Shown piece by piece: positions 12,291 to 31,800 of a DNA stretch of 64,000 bases. The first letter of the stretch is position 1. Every line of letters starts with the position of its first letter. The stretch is from Parus major (taxonomy: Eukaryota > Chordata > Aves > Passeriformes > Paridae), in the NCBI RefSeq assembly GCF_001522545.3, contig NC_031777.1, forward strand, positions 1,469,074 through 1,533,073, read 5' to 3'. The translations under genes were made by a program, and so were the position numbers. The notes under the pieces are model-generated. The model made no database searches, was not told where the DNA came from, and worked only from the letters and a program-made list of their open reading frames with translations.

Positions 12291-13739
12291 GTTTTCTTGG
12301 GGGCATGGGGAGGGGAGGGGGGGGTTGAGGGGGGTCGCTGCTCAAAATTCAGCTTGGTGGGAGATGCATGGTTTGGATGCAGAGCTGCTGGGCTGTGGGC
12401 TGCATGGGATTGATCCTTGGGTTGGCTTCACTGGGATGGCATTTGGGCTCAGATGTGGTATTGTGTGTGCCTCTCCCACTCCTACCTGCGTCCCTCCTGC
12501 CTCCAAAACGTGCTGCTCCATCGGTGCTGGCACCAAACTCCCTGTCTGATGCTGTTATTGAGGGTGGGGGGACACAAAAAAAGAACAGACCTTCAGGGAA
12601 ATGGGGAGAAAAAGCAGCATTTTGGTCTTGGCCTTTTGGCCTTGCCCAGGAGATCACTTTCTGGCCACTCCTGCAGTTGAGCAGAGGGTTTTTATCAGGC
12701 TCCTGGAGTGGGGACAGAGCCATCAGCTGCTGGAGGATCTTGTTGGTGAAAGTCTTCTTAGTGTGCCCTTGATCAGCAATGGAGCAACACAAAACAGCCT
12801 GGGAAGATATGCACTTGCTCGACCTTTTTCCTTGGGCTCAGGGAAGGGTTGCTGGTGTGTTTTGGCAGCGGCTGCTGGCTGGGAAGGCTTCGTTTGTCTG
12901 TTTACTTAACCCCATCATTGTAGCGGTGCCCCTGCGTGTCACGCCGTGGTCTCTGGAGGGTCCAGGAGGTGTTAAGTGACCACTTTTGGACCCCATCCAG
13001 GAGTCAGGGGCGAAGGTGCCCTTTCCTGGGAAAGCTTGGATAGTTCCCATGTAGCAGGAGGAGGGATGAACAGCCCAGCATCAGCCCCCTCTCCTCTGTT
13101 CCCCCTGCTTTCCCTCTCTGCCACCAGCTCCCCAGCCTGCTCCTCATCACCCCTGTCCTCTGTGTGGGACCAGGGTGGGGACATGGGGCCTGCTCAGGTA
13201 CCTGCAGCAGAGCAGGAGCTCCCTCAGGGATGCATGGACCCCATAATTTAACCTCTTCAAAGCCTCTGGGTCCCCAGCTGGGGCTGCCCCCTCCTCTACA
13301 CCTCACCATCCCCATGGTGGCTCTGCCTTTGAGAGCAAGCTGTGCTTATTGGCATCCTCTGCCACGAGGGGCTCTCCGAGAATGCATGGCACAGTGGGAT
13401 GCTGGATGGGGTAGAACCACTGGGTTAGGGCCCTGGGAGAGCTGGGTTAGGTGAAGAAAGGCCAAAAATGGGACTCTCAGGCTTCACCTCCCTTCCTCGC
13501 TCTCCTCAAAGCATACAGCCACCAGCCAAGTGCTCAGGGGTGAATGTGCCAGAGGCCAGATCTTGGCTTTTTGGACTCTCTGCTCCCTGTTGGCAGCAGC
13601 AGCTCAGCTGAACCCCGGGCAGGTCGCACCCCAGGGCCATGGGGGCGAGCTCTCATCAGCCCCTGGGGTGAAATAAGCCCATTTCAGCCCGGTTGCCATG
13701 TCCCCTCAAAGTGTTGGAAGACGCATTCAGGCAGCAGGA

Positions 13740-13825
13740 ATGAGAAGGGCTTGAGTTTGGGGGGGGGAGGGAGGGAGGAGAAGGGAAATTAAAGGAGGAA
13801 AAAAAAAAATAAAAAAAAAGGAAAA
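13740..13825 (+). repeat. G-run and A-run purine tract
   Basis: A run of about ten G at 13759-13767 with GGGAGGGAGGAGAAGGG, then A-rich runs to 13821. Purine-only over most of its length; it fits a decayed simple repeat. Confidence 0.7.
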
Positions 13826-13839
13826 CGCCACTTGCTGCA

Positions 13840-14110
13840 GAGCGAGTGAATTCTCCAATAAACCTGAATCTGCTGAGAATACATTTTACAAACATGCAGC
13901 GAAGTTGGCTGCTTTTGTTTGGGCGTTTGTTAAGCATTAACTAAAGAATGCCATGGTCCAGCCTGCTCGGTGTGAAACCTAATTCTCCCCCTTTCTGGAG
14001 CCATGGCATGGAGTGCTCAATTTTTTTCTCTCTGTAGGACTGCAGCCTTCTGGTACTCCAGCCAAAAAACACTCATATTTTAGCAAGCTTAGCCCCGGCC
14101 CCGTTGCCAG
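13840..14110. promoter_or_regulatory. Candidate conserved non-coding block in intron 2
   Basis: Includes GAATTCTCCAATAAACCTG, GAATACATTTTACAAACATG, GTTTGGGCGTTTGTTAAGC and CATTAACTAAAGAATGCC. Even composition, few CTG/CCAGG words, and ATTA/TAAC cores separate it from the flanks. Confidence 0.3.
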
Positions 14111-15099
14111 GCAGTAAAGCGAACACTTGTCCGCCTCGGGGTGGGGGGGGAAGGGAGCTGGGAGACGGGGAAGGGTCAGGAGAAGAGCCCCGGGGAAAAC
14201 ATCCTTCCTCTGTCCCACTGGAGAGCTCCCTGAGGGCTTGGGGTGCACAGGGAGGGGAGTGAGGGTGGCTGCTGGTGCTTTCCTCCATCAGCTTGGGAGC
14301 CTGGAGACACAGAGTGGGTTTGGAGGTGTTTGGGATGGTTGGTGCGCAGTTGCCCTCTGGGTTGTGCTTCCCATCCCCAGGATGTGCCAGCCCTGCTCTC
14401 CACAGCTCCGAGATGGGCTCAGCTCTTTCCCAGCCGCTCCCAGGGTCTCAGCACCCCTCCTGCCAGGGCCAAGGGTCCACGTGGTGCCCCGTGGCTGGCA
14501 GCTGGGGGATACCCTCACTTTCACCATCTCCATTCCTGCTTGGCCATGGTCCATGGCCTCTGCCTCCTCCTTTGGCTCCACGAGGGCCGGAGCAGGGACA
14601 GGGTGAGCCCAGCAGCAACAGGGCAGTGGCTCATTCCCAAGCCACGGGTGCAGGGTTGACAGCAAGTGGCATTTCTTCCACTTCCAGCCTCTTGAGGCCC
14701 CGGTGCTGATGATGCAGCGAGTGAGAAGATGACCAAGTTCCGAGACAGCTCAATCTGGCACCCTGTGGCTCATTGCTGGCACTCACCACCGGCCTCCTCC
14801 CGCCAACCTTGGGCCCTTGGCTCATCCCCACGCCAGGCTCATGGCCCTGGTGGCATTCATCACTTGGAGATGGCTCTGAGTGGCCAGGCTGGAGCTCCCA
14901 GCACCTCCAGACGTGTTCCCCAGGGTCTGCCATGATCCCACGGGGTGGGCTGTGCACGCTTCTGCACAGGTGTATCGGAAAACCCCGCATCCCTGCGGAT
15001 GGTGCCAGCGTGGGATCACCAGGGGCTGCCCCTCTCACCACATCCCTGGTGCTTGGCAGGGAGGGAAGCAGAGCCTCCTCACCTTCCCTGCCGCCCCAA

Positions 15100-15240
15100 C
15101 CCAAAGCGATTGAGATTTGTCCGTCATGATTTAATATCGGCGCCCCGGGAGCCTCGGCGGGGCCGCGTTTGTATGCGGGGCACGCAGACAGACAGCAGCC
15201 GGGAAGCACCCGTCAATCACGGCCCCTTTCAGCCTGCCAC
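15100..15240. promoter_or_regulatory. Candidate conserved non-coding block in intron 2
   Basis: AAAGCGATTGAGATTTGTCC, GTCATGATTTAATATCGGCG and ACCCGTCAATCACGGCCCC sit in a CpG-retaining stretch. TGATTTAAT and TCAATCA resemble homeodomain or PBX-type sites. Inference only. Confidence 0.3.
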
Positions 15241-16084
15241 CTCCAAAGAAAGGGGGAAAGAGGCGGTGGAGGCTCCGCTGGGAAAGCATGGGACACGGGA
15301 TGCAGCATCCCAGAGGTGGCTTTGGCCGTGTGTCGATGTTTTTTTGGGTTTTGGTGATGCTGCGTGGATGGGGAACACCAAAGGAGAGGTCTGGGATGCT
15401 TTGCTGGGCAATAGGAATGGCATGGAGAGGTGGGACTCCTTTTGGAAATGCCCAGATGTTTTGCTTCAAGATTTTCTTGAAAGCCACCACCAGCCCCTTT
15501 TGGCCTCAAAACTGCAGATTGTCGTTCCAAAAGAGACCTAAACTTAAAAGGCAAATTAATCAAAACAAGAGCAGGAATATTTTAAAGATCAGACACAAAA
15601 GGCTATGTGTGGTGATAGAAATTGCTCACATCACTACCTTTTGGTTCCAGCTCCTCCCAAAGTCGAGTGTGTTGGTTTTATTTACAAATACTCACTGTCA
15701 GTGCTTCAATGAGGTGTTTATTGAGCTGCTGATGGCAGCCTGGTTCTCCATCAAGCATCCCAGTGCTGTCTGGTGCCCTGAGCACTTCCCACCTGGCTGA
15801 ACAAATCCAGTGCTGCCACTCAGGCCTGGCTTAGATTTGGGACCACAGGTTATGGAGGGGGGGAAAAAAACCCTACTGAGAACCTAAAGCACTCCTAAGA
15901 TGCCATGAGTGAAGCAGGAGAGAGCTGGGCATGGAGCTGAAGGTCCCAGAGATCTCGCCAGATCCAGGCTGTTGTATCTCAGGCTAAAATGTTAAATTAA
16001 TTCTTAGACCTGGTGCTGCAAGAAAATTTTCCTTCAGCCCCATCTCAGGCTGAGCAGGGGAGTTCCAGCTGGGTTATCTGTGCC

Positions 16085-16194
16085 CTGTGTGGGGCTGTCC
16101 CCAAAGGGCAGCATCCATGTGTGGGGCTATCCCTGTGTGGGGTTATCCATGTGTGGAATTATCTATATGAGGGGTTATCCATGCAATATCCATG
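16085..16194. repeat. Degenerate 16-17 bp minisatellite, about 6 copies
   Basis: Variants of CCATGTGTGGGGCTATC recur with changes such as CCTGTGTGGGGTTATC and CTATATGAGGGGTTATC. Confidence 0.75.
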
Positions 16195-16679
16195 TTATTC
16201 CCTGGTCCCTGCAGAGTGGCTGCTACAGTCTGGGTCTCAAGGGTGTTGGGATTCCAACAAGACCCTTTGCACTCTCTCCATTACTACCTGTAATTTTTCT
16301 GCCTGTGACCTTTTAGTGCCTGAGGTCTCCGTTTATTGTGTGTTTATGAGGAGCTCTTTATGGTTTCATACTGTGGAAGAGGTTTTATGTGGATTTCTCT
16401 GCAGCTCCCATTGCCCAGGGACGGGGGAGTCCTGCAGTGGGCAGTGAAAGACACCTGGACTGAACAGCATTGGAAATAAAATCGTTTATTCAGCCACCTA
16501 AGAATGGCTTTAAGTGTCTGATATCAGGCAGCCATTTACCTAAATCTCACACCTTCCTGCTGTGCAGCACGCTTTGGGCTTGGAAACATCCACTGCTGGC
16601 TTGGTGCTGCTGTGCCTGGTTGGCAAAAGGTTTGTGGCTCTCTGATGAGTGACACAAATTTTGGGCACACTTATTCCTG

Positions 16680-17160
16680 GATGTCTGTAATGTAATACCT
16701 TATCAATATTTTATTACTGAGAGCAGTTGGTAATCCCAACAGGTAGGGCTTAAACATCATTTAAACAGGATGAGAATGTGCTGCCAGACGAATACAAATA
16801 GCCTCCACTTTGACATAAAAAAGACATAATTAAAGATGAAGCGACTACAGAAATATTAACGCCAGCCAGTGTACGCTGGAGCTGGAACAAGAAAAAAAAA
16901 TGACCCTTCAGAAGGGATGCTTTCAAGGGAATACACATCCCTCTCTTCCCAGGGCATTCTTAGGGATGCTGGAAATACATCTTAGGGACAGACAGCTGTC
17001 GGCAAACTCGGGGAATTAAAGCTGAATGTAGAGAAATAAAAGCTACTAATGGCAATGCGTGGAATTATAAACTCCCTAACCTCTACATTTTATTTGGTGG
17101 TTTCTCACTTTCTGTGGTGACGACAGCGTTTTATAAAAGCTTTATAACACCCCTTTCCTT
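16680..17160. promoter_or_regulatory. Candidate long conserved AT-rich block in intron 2
   Basis: About 480 bp of AT-rich, repeat-free sequence 1.5 kb before the LIM2 exon. It includes CTTATCAATATTTTATTACT, AGACATAATTAAAGATGAAG, AAAGCTACTAATGGCAATGC, GGAATTATAAACTCCC and ACAGCGTTTTATAAAAGC. Several TAAT/ATTA cores and a TTTTATAAA pair are present. Candidate intronic enhancer; no conservation data. Confidence 0.35.
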
Positions 17161-18619
17161 CTTCTTTGGGAATGCCACCTTTTGCTGAGCGTGGCCTGGA
17201 TTTGGCTGGCATGGGGGAGAGTGTTGCACCAGACCCTTGTGCTTGCCAATGCTTTTTTGGGGGAAACCTGGGAGGGAGCAGGCGCTTTTTCAAGCAATCC
17301 CCATTTTCTGATGGTTTTCCCATGAGGGTTTTGCATATATCTGGTCCTCTGCTTGTCAGAACGGGGCTGATTCAGCACATTTCCTTCCTATCTGGGTTTT
17401 TGTAACAGCCATAAGAAATAAAAAAAGGATTGAAAGCTCGGAGGTAACCTCTGCAGGATGTGTGCTGACTTTTGACTTCTCTTTCTGGGCCAAAGTCACC
17501 AAGACAGGGGAATAATAATGTCCAGTTCCCACAGATATTTCGGACGAGACTGGGTAAACAGTGGGTTTTTTTTCCTACACTGTGTCCAAGCCAAGAAGTC
17601 AAATATCTGGGTGTGGCAAAGAGGTTCTGGTTTGATACCTTCAAACCTCTCTCTTGGTGATCCCATTTACTGAAAATATCTGGCCCTAAGGTTAATTCCA
17701 GCTGCCTCCAAAGTGCTCTGAAGCCAACACTGGTCCTGCCACCTCTGCTCTCCTCACCTCAGTTTCCCCCAGCTGTAAATCATTGATCAGTAGGGACGTT
17801 TAAACTCAGAAAAGCTCTGTTCCAACCTAAACTGTTATTGCTGTTGTTATTATTATTATTGGCTTTTAAGTCTAAAGCCAGAGTCTTGAAACCTGGGAAT
17901 GGTTTAATTAGGGATGCCTCAAACGCTGTCACATCAATGTCAAGGAACAAGCTGAGCTTTTCCTTTTCCTTTTGACGCGTCAAGTCTTCAGTCTGGCACT
18001 GGCCTTAACCCCAGGGATGCTGTCTTGGAGATTTTTATGATATATTAGACATTCCTGATGGGTTTGCAGGTGGGGATGGGGTGACCCAGGCCAGAGGCAT
18101 GGGGTGGTTTGTGGGTGAGGGAGGGTGGGGATACTCTCTGTGGGTGCTTGTGGAGAGGCACAGACGAGCTCCCTGACCCCACTGCTGTCTCCAGGATCTC
18201 CTTGGGTCCAGGCATGAGCTGGAGGGAGGTGAGATGTGGAGCTGGCTTGATGAAACCCGTGTGGAAGTGGTGCTGTCTGGTGGTGCTGGCAGTACCTGGG
18301 CTGTTGGGTTTGGTACCTTTTTTTTTTGTTCACCTGGAGCATCTGTGATGTTGGGCTCTTCATCACTTGGCCATATTCATAGCCAGCACCTGGTAAGCCC
18401 CAAAACTGCTAAAGCTGACCCAAAAGCAGCATCCCCCCATCGGCACCGGGCGAGCGCACGCGTCCGCCGTCCCCGCACCGTTGTCTTTGGCCCCTCAACT
18501 CAACCCCACACCCCACACGGGAGATGCCCGTGGCCCATCTCCCCTCCGTGGGGTGCCCCATCCCTTGTCCCAGCACCCGTGGGATGTCACAGCGGGCTGT
18601 CCCCTTGCTTGTCCCGCAG

Positions 18620-25071
<6,452 letters not shown>

Positions 25072-26600
25072 GCGCAGCGTGGTCCCCCCAGGAGGGGCCG
25101 CAGAGCTCCCCGGGGCTGGGAGGGAGGGGAGTGATGCTGCTGGGACGCCGTCAAATAATGTTGTAGCTTGGGATTCCCAAGGAGCGAGTTAAGTTATGGG
25201 TTGCATAGTTTCATGTTTCTCTTAGGAGCCTAGGATTAGGGACAGGAGTGGTTTTTGCAGCTGGCTGGTGGATTTTCAAATTTCAAAGGGGGAGACAAAA
25301 ATTTCTCACTGCGGCAGGGGGAAGGGGGATTCTCCCGTAGGAGCATCCCAGCGCTGAATCCCACCTTTAGGAAGAGCAAACTGCCAGTCCTCATGGAGAA
25401 AACTGCAGCATCTGCTGGCCTTTGAAATTTGGAAGGCTGACAACACTTTGGGGAAGCACGAGGGGAAAACGTCGCCGCAGGGGTTTGTTTTTTTTCCCCT
25501 CTTCTCTTCCCTCAACCAGTTTGAGTGCCCGCTGCTTAAACGTAGGGACTTTTAAGATAGATGTTCCCATGCGAATATAGAAAGCTAGAAACCCCTACCA
25601 TTGCCCCTGTTCCTGAGGATGGGGCTGTGTGTGTGGATGTGTGTGTGTGTGGGCACGCACGCGTGTTGCGTGCAGAGCCGTGTGGCCGGGAGTGTTGCGC
25701 TGCACGGCCACGCCCGCCAGATTGTATCAACAAAAAAAAAAAAAAAAAAAGTTTATTTCTAAGTCTATCAGAAATTTACTGTACAGCAAAAGTAACTTTA
25801 TTTTCAGTGTGAACCATATTTAAGGAAAATACTCAATGCACTTAAGTTATAAGAGGAAATAATTTTACTTTTTATAAACGTTATGTTTAGGTTGCAAAAG
25901 CCCAGTGGCAGGGAAGGGACATCAGTTCATTTCAGGCGACAGGTTTGGGTTTTGGGGTTGGTTATTTTTGGTGTTCTCAGGTTGCCCCACTGGCTTCGAG
26001 GTGCAGTTGAAGCACAGAGCGGAGCTGGGTCCAGAAACCTGCTTTATGCCAGCAGATTGATGGGGGCAGCGTGGTGGCCAGGTCCTGTCCCCACTGCTGG
26101 ACGTGTCCAGGAGGTCAGTGTGGGGTGGACATGCTGGACATCCCAGCCCACCAGGGCTCAGCCATGCTTCTACACCTGTGACCCCATCCCATGTCCCCAA
26201 ATCTGGGTGCTAGGCCGGTGTGAGCTGGTGTCCTGGCACCGGGAAACGCTGCAGCCCAAGGAAGCAGAAAGGAGGGACAGCCCTGCCTTTCCCACCCCGC
26301 GCTCAGCTTCGTCCCTGCCAGAACTCTGGGAACCTGGGGAAAGTTCTCCTTGGGGTCGAGCCTCCAGCTGGCCCTCACCTCATCCCCACTCTCGTTTTCA
26401 TGCGTTGTGTCCTTTTGTGCTGCTGTTCACGAGCGATGTAAGCGACAACCCGTAGAGACGTGCAAGTGACTGTGAGGCTCAAAACACTGGCTCGTCGCCA
26501 CTGTCCGGTCTGACACTGAATGTAGCAGGGTCTGGAGGTGGCTGATTTTCTGACAGCACTGTCAGAAATCACGCACCAAGATGAAATTAAAAAGACAAAA
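25072..26600 (+). other. LMX1A: LMX1A 3' untranslated region (end approximate)
   Basis: It follows the stop codon directly. Within it are a TG-rich run at about 25627-25652, a run of about 19 A at 25732-25750, and an AT-rich segment to about 25880 that reads like conserved UTR (ACTTTATTTTCAGTGTGAAC). The end is placed at an ATTAAA signal followed by several A-rich runs up to 26680. The poly(A) site is inferred, and an earlier alternative end near 25.75-25.9 kb cannot be excluded. Confidence 0.6.
26586..26591 (+). terminator. LMX1A: Candidate LMX1A poly(A) signal ATTAAA
   Basis: ATTAAA is the most common variant of AATAAA. It lies about 1.5 kb after the stop codon, just before A-rich tracts and 210 bp before a CR1 element. 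Because the A-rich tracts are genomic, the exact cleavage site cannot be read. Confidence 0.45.
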
Positions 26601-26801
26601 AAAAAAACCCATAAGTAAATAAGAAAATAATCTCTGTTGAAGAAACAAAAAAAAAAAAAAAAAAGGAAAAAAAAAAAAGCCTGGTGTTTTCTTGCGTGGT
26701 TGTGTCCTCTTGACTGGGAGAGGGAAAGGTTTGAGTCATCTCTGATGGCAGCAAGGTCTTGTCAGAAGTTTTTTGCTTGATGGGTTTTCCATATCAAATG
26801 T

Positions 26802-26990
26802 TCACAGAATCGCAGACCCCATCATTGTCTGGGTTGGAAGGGACTTTAAAGACCATCCAGTTCCAGCCTCCTGCCATGGGCAGGGACACCTTCCAGTAGC
26901 CCAGGTTGCTCCAAACCCCATCCAACCTTGCCTTGAACACTTCCAGGGGTGGGGTATCCACAGCCTCTCTGGGCAGCCTGTGCTGGGGTC
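26802..26990 (-). mobile_element. CR1-type LINE fragment, 3' end, minus strand
   Basis: On the plus strand it reads as the complement of an avian CR1 tail: CACAGAATCGCAGACC, GGGTTGGAAGGGACTTTAAA, CTGCCATGGGCAGGGACACC, then GCCTTGAACACTTCCAGG. CR1 is the dominant bird LINE and is usually 5'-truncated, as here. There is no coding part. Similarity fades after about 26990, so that end is approximate. Confidence 0.9.
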
Positions 26991-29900
26991 CCATCATATT
27001 CTGTGGTCTGGGACTAAAGTGGCCCTTGGAGTGTCCTCTGTGGCCAACAGGCAGAGGTTGGTGGGTCTGGAAGGTGAGACAGCTGTCTCTGGCTCCCACC
27101 CACAGTGGCAAAGAAGGGCTTCCTGGGGGTCTTCACCAAGCTCTCACCTGGAGTAGCCCTTCATGAGCCCCAGCCCTCCATATCAGGACCACGAGCAACT
27201 CCATGCTAGGACTGCCTTAAAGCTATGTGCAGGTGTTTCCCAAAAGGAATTGCTCTTACCACAGCTCCCAGACACAGAGAGGTTCCATGAATATGCCAGC
27301 AAGTGGGGATCCACAGCTCCTTTTCTGAGTTGTTCAAGGTGTGCTCCTTCCTGCCCATCATCAGTCCCTGCTCTGCAGCTCCTGGGGTAGGAAATGTTTT
27401 CTAAGTCCAACCTGCCAAAAAAAAATAAAAAAAAATTCTAAAATAACATGACCCTAAGAAGAAAACTTGTCATTTTTATTTTCCAAGTTGTAAAAAAAAA
27501 AAAGAGCAGCCCAAGAGCAGCCTGGATTGCCTGGGTGGCTTTGGGTTTTTGCTCTGTTTCAAGACAGCAACAGGGTTGGACTTGTGGTGGACAGGTTGGG
27601 GAAATTATGGCTTGAGGTTTCTCTCACACTGGGCTTGGTGGGCTTGGAGAAATACTTGGCTGGTGCTGTGTGGAAAAGAGGGCAGATCTGGGGGAGGTGG
27701 ATTATAGGTGGTGTTGGAGGAGCTGCCGTGGCCCACAAAACCATCATGATTTGTAGGATCAGCTCTAGGCAATTGGGTTAACACCACCCAAGCTTGCAGT
27801 GTAAAAATAGGTTTCCCTTAATGGTTGTTAAAACTGCCTCAAAAACTCCTCTCCCTCGGATACTTCTTAAAACGTCATGCTTAAATTTGTGGGAGTTTAT
27901 TATTAATGTTTAAAAGAGAAAAGGTTTGTCTTCCCCACCCACAGCTATTTCCTGTTTGAAAAATGCTCAGGTGCATCAGCCTGGTTTTTTCATCAGCCCA
28001 GCTGCCAATTTACACTTGCTAAATTGCTTCCCCCTAAATAAAAACCCCCGTGTCATGCAGACTAGTTGCCTACTTTTAAAATCTTGTAAAAATGTAATGA
28101 CACCCTATAATAACAGTCTCTTGATGCAAATGTGGGCATATGTATAAAATTATTATATAGAGTATGTAATTTGGGGAAAGGAGCAGAATTGCGGGTGAGG
28201 GCAGATTTTTGTCTAACAAAGTTGGGAGAATTCGTGGTTTTTAAACCTGTTCTTCTGCCAGTTGGCCCTGTGCTCGAACGTGAGCCCAGTTTGCAATCTT
28301 GCCATGGAGCAGCAGATGTGGGTCCTCCTGTCATCTGGATTTCATATCCTCCTGTCCCTTATTTCAGGGTGTGGATGGATCCTGCCAAAGCAGAACTGGC
28401 TGGGCCTTATCTTCTGCAGGTGGTGGGTGGGTTGTCAGGTGTCCCTTGGTTTGTCCCCCTGGGATGTCCTTTTGTGGGGCTGCCTTGCCACACCATGTCT
28501 GAGCCCGCTGGCAGCTGGGGAGCGGCTCCCTGGGACAGACGATACCTTCTTGTCAAAGGCAGGAAGAAAAGAGCAAGGTCTGACACGAAAACAGGTTCTA
28601 CCTCACTCTCCAAGGCAAGGGCAATGCCAGGAATGGGTCGGGAGCTGACCTTTGTGTCTCCAGCGACTCCAAACAAAGCTGCTTCTGTTCAGGCACTGCT
28701 CGGTGGCCAAGGAGAGATCAAGTCAGAGATTTCTTGTCAGTTGAGGACACTGATTAGATGATACTGATAGGCAGCCAGCTCTGAGTGATATTATGTTAAT
28801 TAACCTGCTCTTTGTGAATGGATGGCTCAGGAGCTCGTGGCAGATGCAGCCTGGAGTGAAAATCAAAATGGCATTGGCCCGTGCTGGGTAATGCAGCTGG
28901 GTATTTGAGTCTTGGTGGTGGTTTTTGGGTATTTGTTGGAGACTTCCAGTGCAGGAGCTGGAGGAAACAACCTTCCTGGGAGGATATGACCTTGCTGTCT
29001 AGGAAAACCACCTCCAGGTGAAGGGCTGGAGCCTTGCCTTGCTCTGAGTGGCCTGGCTCAGCACGTAGCTGCAGTCAGCAGAGCTGTGCTGGCTCCTGCC
29101 AGCTGGTGTGGGTGGGAGGAAGCCCCAAACCCCACCAAGATGCTGGTGCAGTGAGGACACAGCCGTGTGGGAAGCCCAGACCACGGCCTCTTGCTGCCCT
29201 GGGCGTTTGGGGGCTGCTGTCTGGTGTGATGTGGGCATGTCCTGGGGGAGAAGAACCTGCAGGAGAGCTTCTCATGTGCCCACACCCATGGGTGATCTCT
29301 CTGCACGTGGGAGGTGGAGAGGGCCTGGATCCCAAGGAACCCACAGGCTAGGTCCTTTTCTGGAGCTCGACATGAGAGGAGACAAATTCTGTGTTTTGTT
29401 TGCTTCATTGGTTGTTTTTTTGTGGGTTTTTTTTTTTTTGTGTGAAAATGCCAAAGCTTTGGTTGTTCCTGTCACCTTTCCAGAGTGAAATAATTACCAG
29501 ATGTTTGATACCTACACTGACACTCTTCTGGACACTTAATGCCACCCATTAGAAAACACTTGTCTTGTGACACATGATAAGACTCAAACCACTTGGCTTT
29601 ATGGTAGGTCTGTGAGCAAGATCCCAGGTAACACCAGCTGTCCAAAGCTGCATTTTCTAAGTCTTTTCTTCCACTGCTGGTCACCTGCATGAAAAATTTA
29701 TTTGAAAAAGGAGCAAAAAACCTCTTTATGAAACGGTGAAGACTTGGGATGGAAAGGCAATAAAAGGGTTAGAAGCTCCTCAGGTGTAAAAAAGGCGAAT
29801 AACAGCTCCTTATCTTGTTGGAGATCAGACCAAATTCTTGTCTCCACTCCTCCAAGTGGCAACTGTGTTGGTCATGAAAAGGTTATCTTGTCAGCTGTAG

Positions 29901-31629
29901 ACCTCCTAGGCACCGCTGTGGAGGCTGACATGTGCTTGCCTGATTGACACCTTGGAGTTCACAGGCTGAGGACGAGCGTATCCGACTGCAAACCATGTCA
30001 AAACACTGGGAGTGATCAAATACCGACGGCACTTTGGGTGAGGAGCAGCAGATTCCCGCTGCCCCGGGCCCTGGGAGCTGCCGCTTCAGAGGGGAGATCA
30101 GATTTCCCCTCTGATGACCCTGAGAACAGGAGGCTCATTCAGAGGGATGCCTGGTGGCTTGGATTGAGGTCTCAGGGCAGGGTGAATCTGTGGCAGGAGG
30201 AAAACCCCTGTGGCAAAGGGATGGGGAGCTGGTGGTGAGCCCTGGAAGGCGCTGCCCTACAGCCCGATCGATTTGGTGGCCTGGAGTGGGGCGAAGAGCC
30301 CCAACCAATTGCTCCCAACCAATCTTATTTAGGACTCTGAGAGAGCCCAGACAAACTCTGGAGAGCTGAGCTTTGGCATCTCAGCTCAGGGCTCTGAAGC
30401 TGGCCCCCCAGCAGCTCTGGCCTCTGTTCCTCGCAGCACAGATGCAATAGTATCTGCTTGGGAGAGGAGGGGCTGTGCAGGGAGGTATCCACCAAGCCTC
30501 AGGCTTTTTCTGCACGTTCCCAAGAGCATCTGCGAGGAAACAAGTCTGTGCTCAACACAAGCTCAAAATAATATGAAAGCACGGAGAGCCCCGAGGCTGT
30601 GCATGAGAGAGCGAGGAGGAGGAGGAGGAGAAGGGAAAGAGTGAGCAACTCTTGCTCAAAGAGGCAGGGACTGCCTGGAAAATGCAGCATGAGATCATGG
30701 AACTGGAGATGCAGCGTAACACCTGTGCCTTGGGTGGCTGGTTGTGTTGTCCTGACAACCTCACACTGGTGTCCCAGGCTTGGAGGGTTTGGCTCTGCAG
30801 CCGAGTGCGTGGAGGTATTTGGGAAGTAACTGGAGAGCCCCTGAGGAGTTTGGGGAGAGGAGGCTGGTGAAACTCTTCCAAAAGGATTAGCTGGAGCCTG
30901 CCAGAAGCTATAACTGACTGTTGGCTGCTCTGTCTCCTCCTGGAGTAGGCGGAGGGGTGAGGAAGGAGCGGTGACATCCCAGCAGAAGACCTGGGGGCTG
31001 GGGCACGTGAAGCCAAATCCCAGGGGGGAAAAACTGCTTTTTTCAACAAAGGCTGGGGTGTCAGAGCTGGAGACAGGAGGGGAAGCTCAGGCAGGGCGTG
31101 GTGGCCACAGGACAGTGACAAATGTGGCAGAGATGAAAAAGGGGATGTTAGCTGGGAGCAGCGTGGTTGGGGAGGATAAGGAAGATGAGGTGGTCACTTC
31201 CCTGTAAAACAAAAGGAGCAGTCCCACCAGGGCAGACTGGGAGGCCTGAGCAGAGGCACCGTGAACCACCTGAAAGCCTGTTTGGATCCTCAGATTTAAG
31301 CTGTGAGAAATGGGGCCAATTCTCAGCAGCAGCTGGCTGAGCCATCTGCAAACAGCGGCAGGGAAGGAGCCACCAGCGTGGCTGGTGTTTGACCAGTGGC
31401 TTTCCCATGTCAGGCTGGGCTAACTGGGAGGGTGAGATGGGCAATGAATCCAGAGAAAAACATCAGCGAGTCTTTGGCAAGGAGCTAGAGCCACAAAGAA
31501 GCCCCAGGGCAGGTGCCATCCTCAAAAGAATTGCAATGTGCTGGGCAGCAGTGGTGGGACCTGCAGCCCATTCCGTGCCCCAGAAATGGTTGTTCAAACC
31601 ATTGCTCTGCCTCTTTCCTGGCCTGTACG

Positions 31630-31800
31630 GTTCCCATCAATTAGAGCATAATCACTTCCTTCAGAAGGCTTTTAATTACGAGCAAGCTTATTCAAAATGA
31701 TGAAATTGCCGCTTAATTGATTATTCCTGCAGTTTAACAGCTGTTTCCTTGACTTGCTTACTTTTTCCTTCCCTCCAAGTGAAAGTCTGCTGTTGATATG
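31630..31800. promoter_or_regulatory. Candidate downstream enhancer island
   Basis: Contains CATCAATTAGAGCATAATCA, GGCTTTTAATTACGAGC, CCGCTTAATTGATTATTCC and CAGTTTAACAGCTG (E-box CAGCTG). Four TAAT cores within about 120 bp, in GC-richer surroundings. Confidence 0.35.

Larger units (their letters stand above)
1..18619 (+). other. LMX1A: LMX1A intron 2, 3' part (no exon found)
   Basis: No open frame here encodes a LIM domain; the LIM1 exon, which should read as about 88 codons from a methionine, is absent. So this is the downstream end of the intron between the two LIM exons. The content is mostly degenerate GC-rich sequence with CTG/CAGG-type words, several microsatellites and a few AT-rich islands listed separately. 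The many 60-280 codon open frames overlap on both strands, carry no known domain, and look like chance frames in GC-rich DNA. I see nothing further in 250-3300, 3400-5380, 6500-8200, 14110-15100 or 17160-18600. Confidence 0.8.

Noticed and set aside
18234..18619. In-frame extension upstream of the LIM2 exon as a longer exon or alternative N-terminus
   Set aside because: A good acceptor at 18619 and the expected exon border explain the frame. Upstream residues match nothing in the family.
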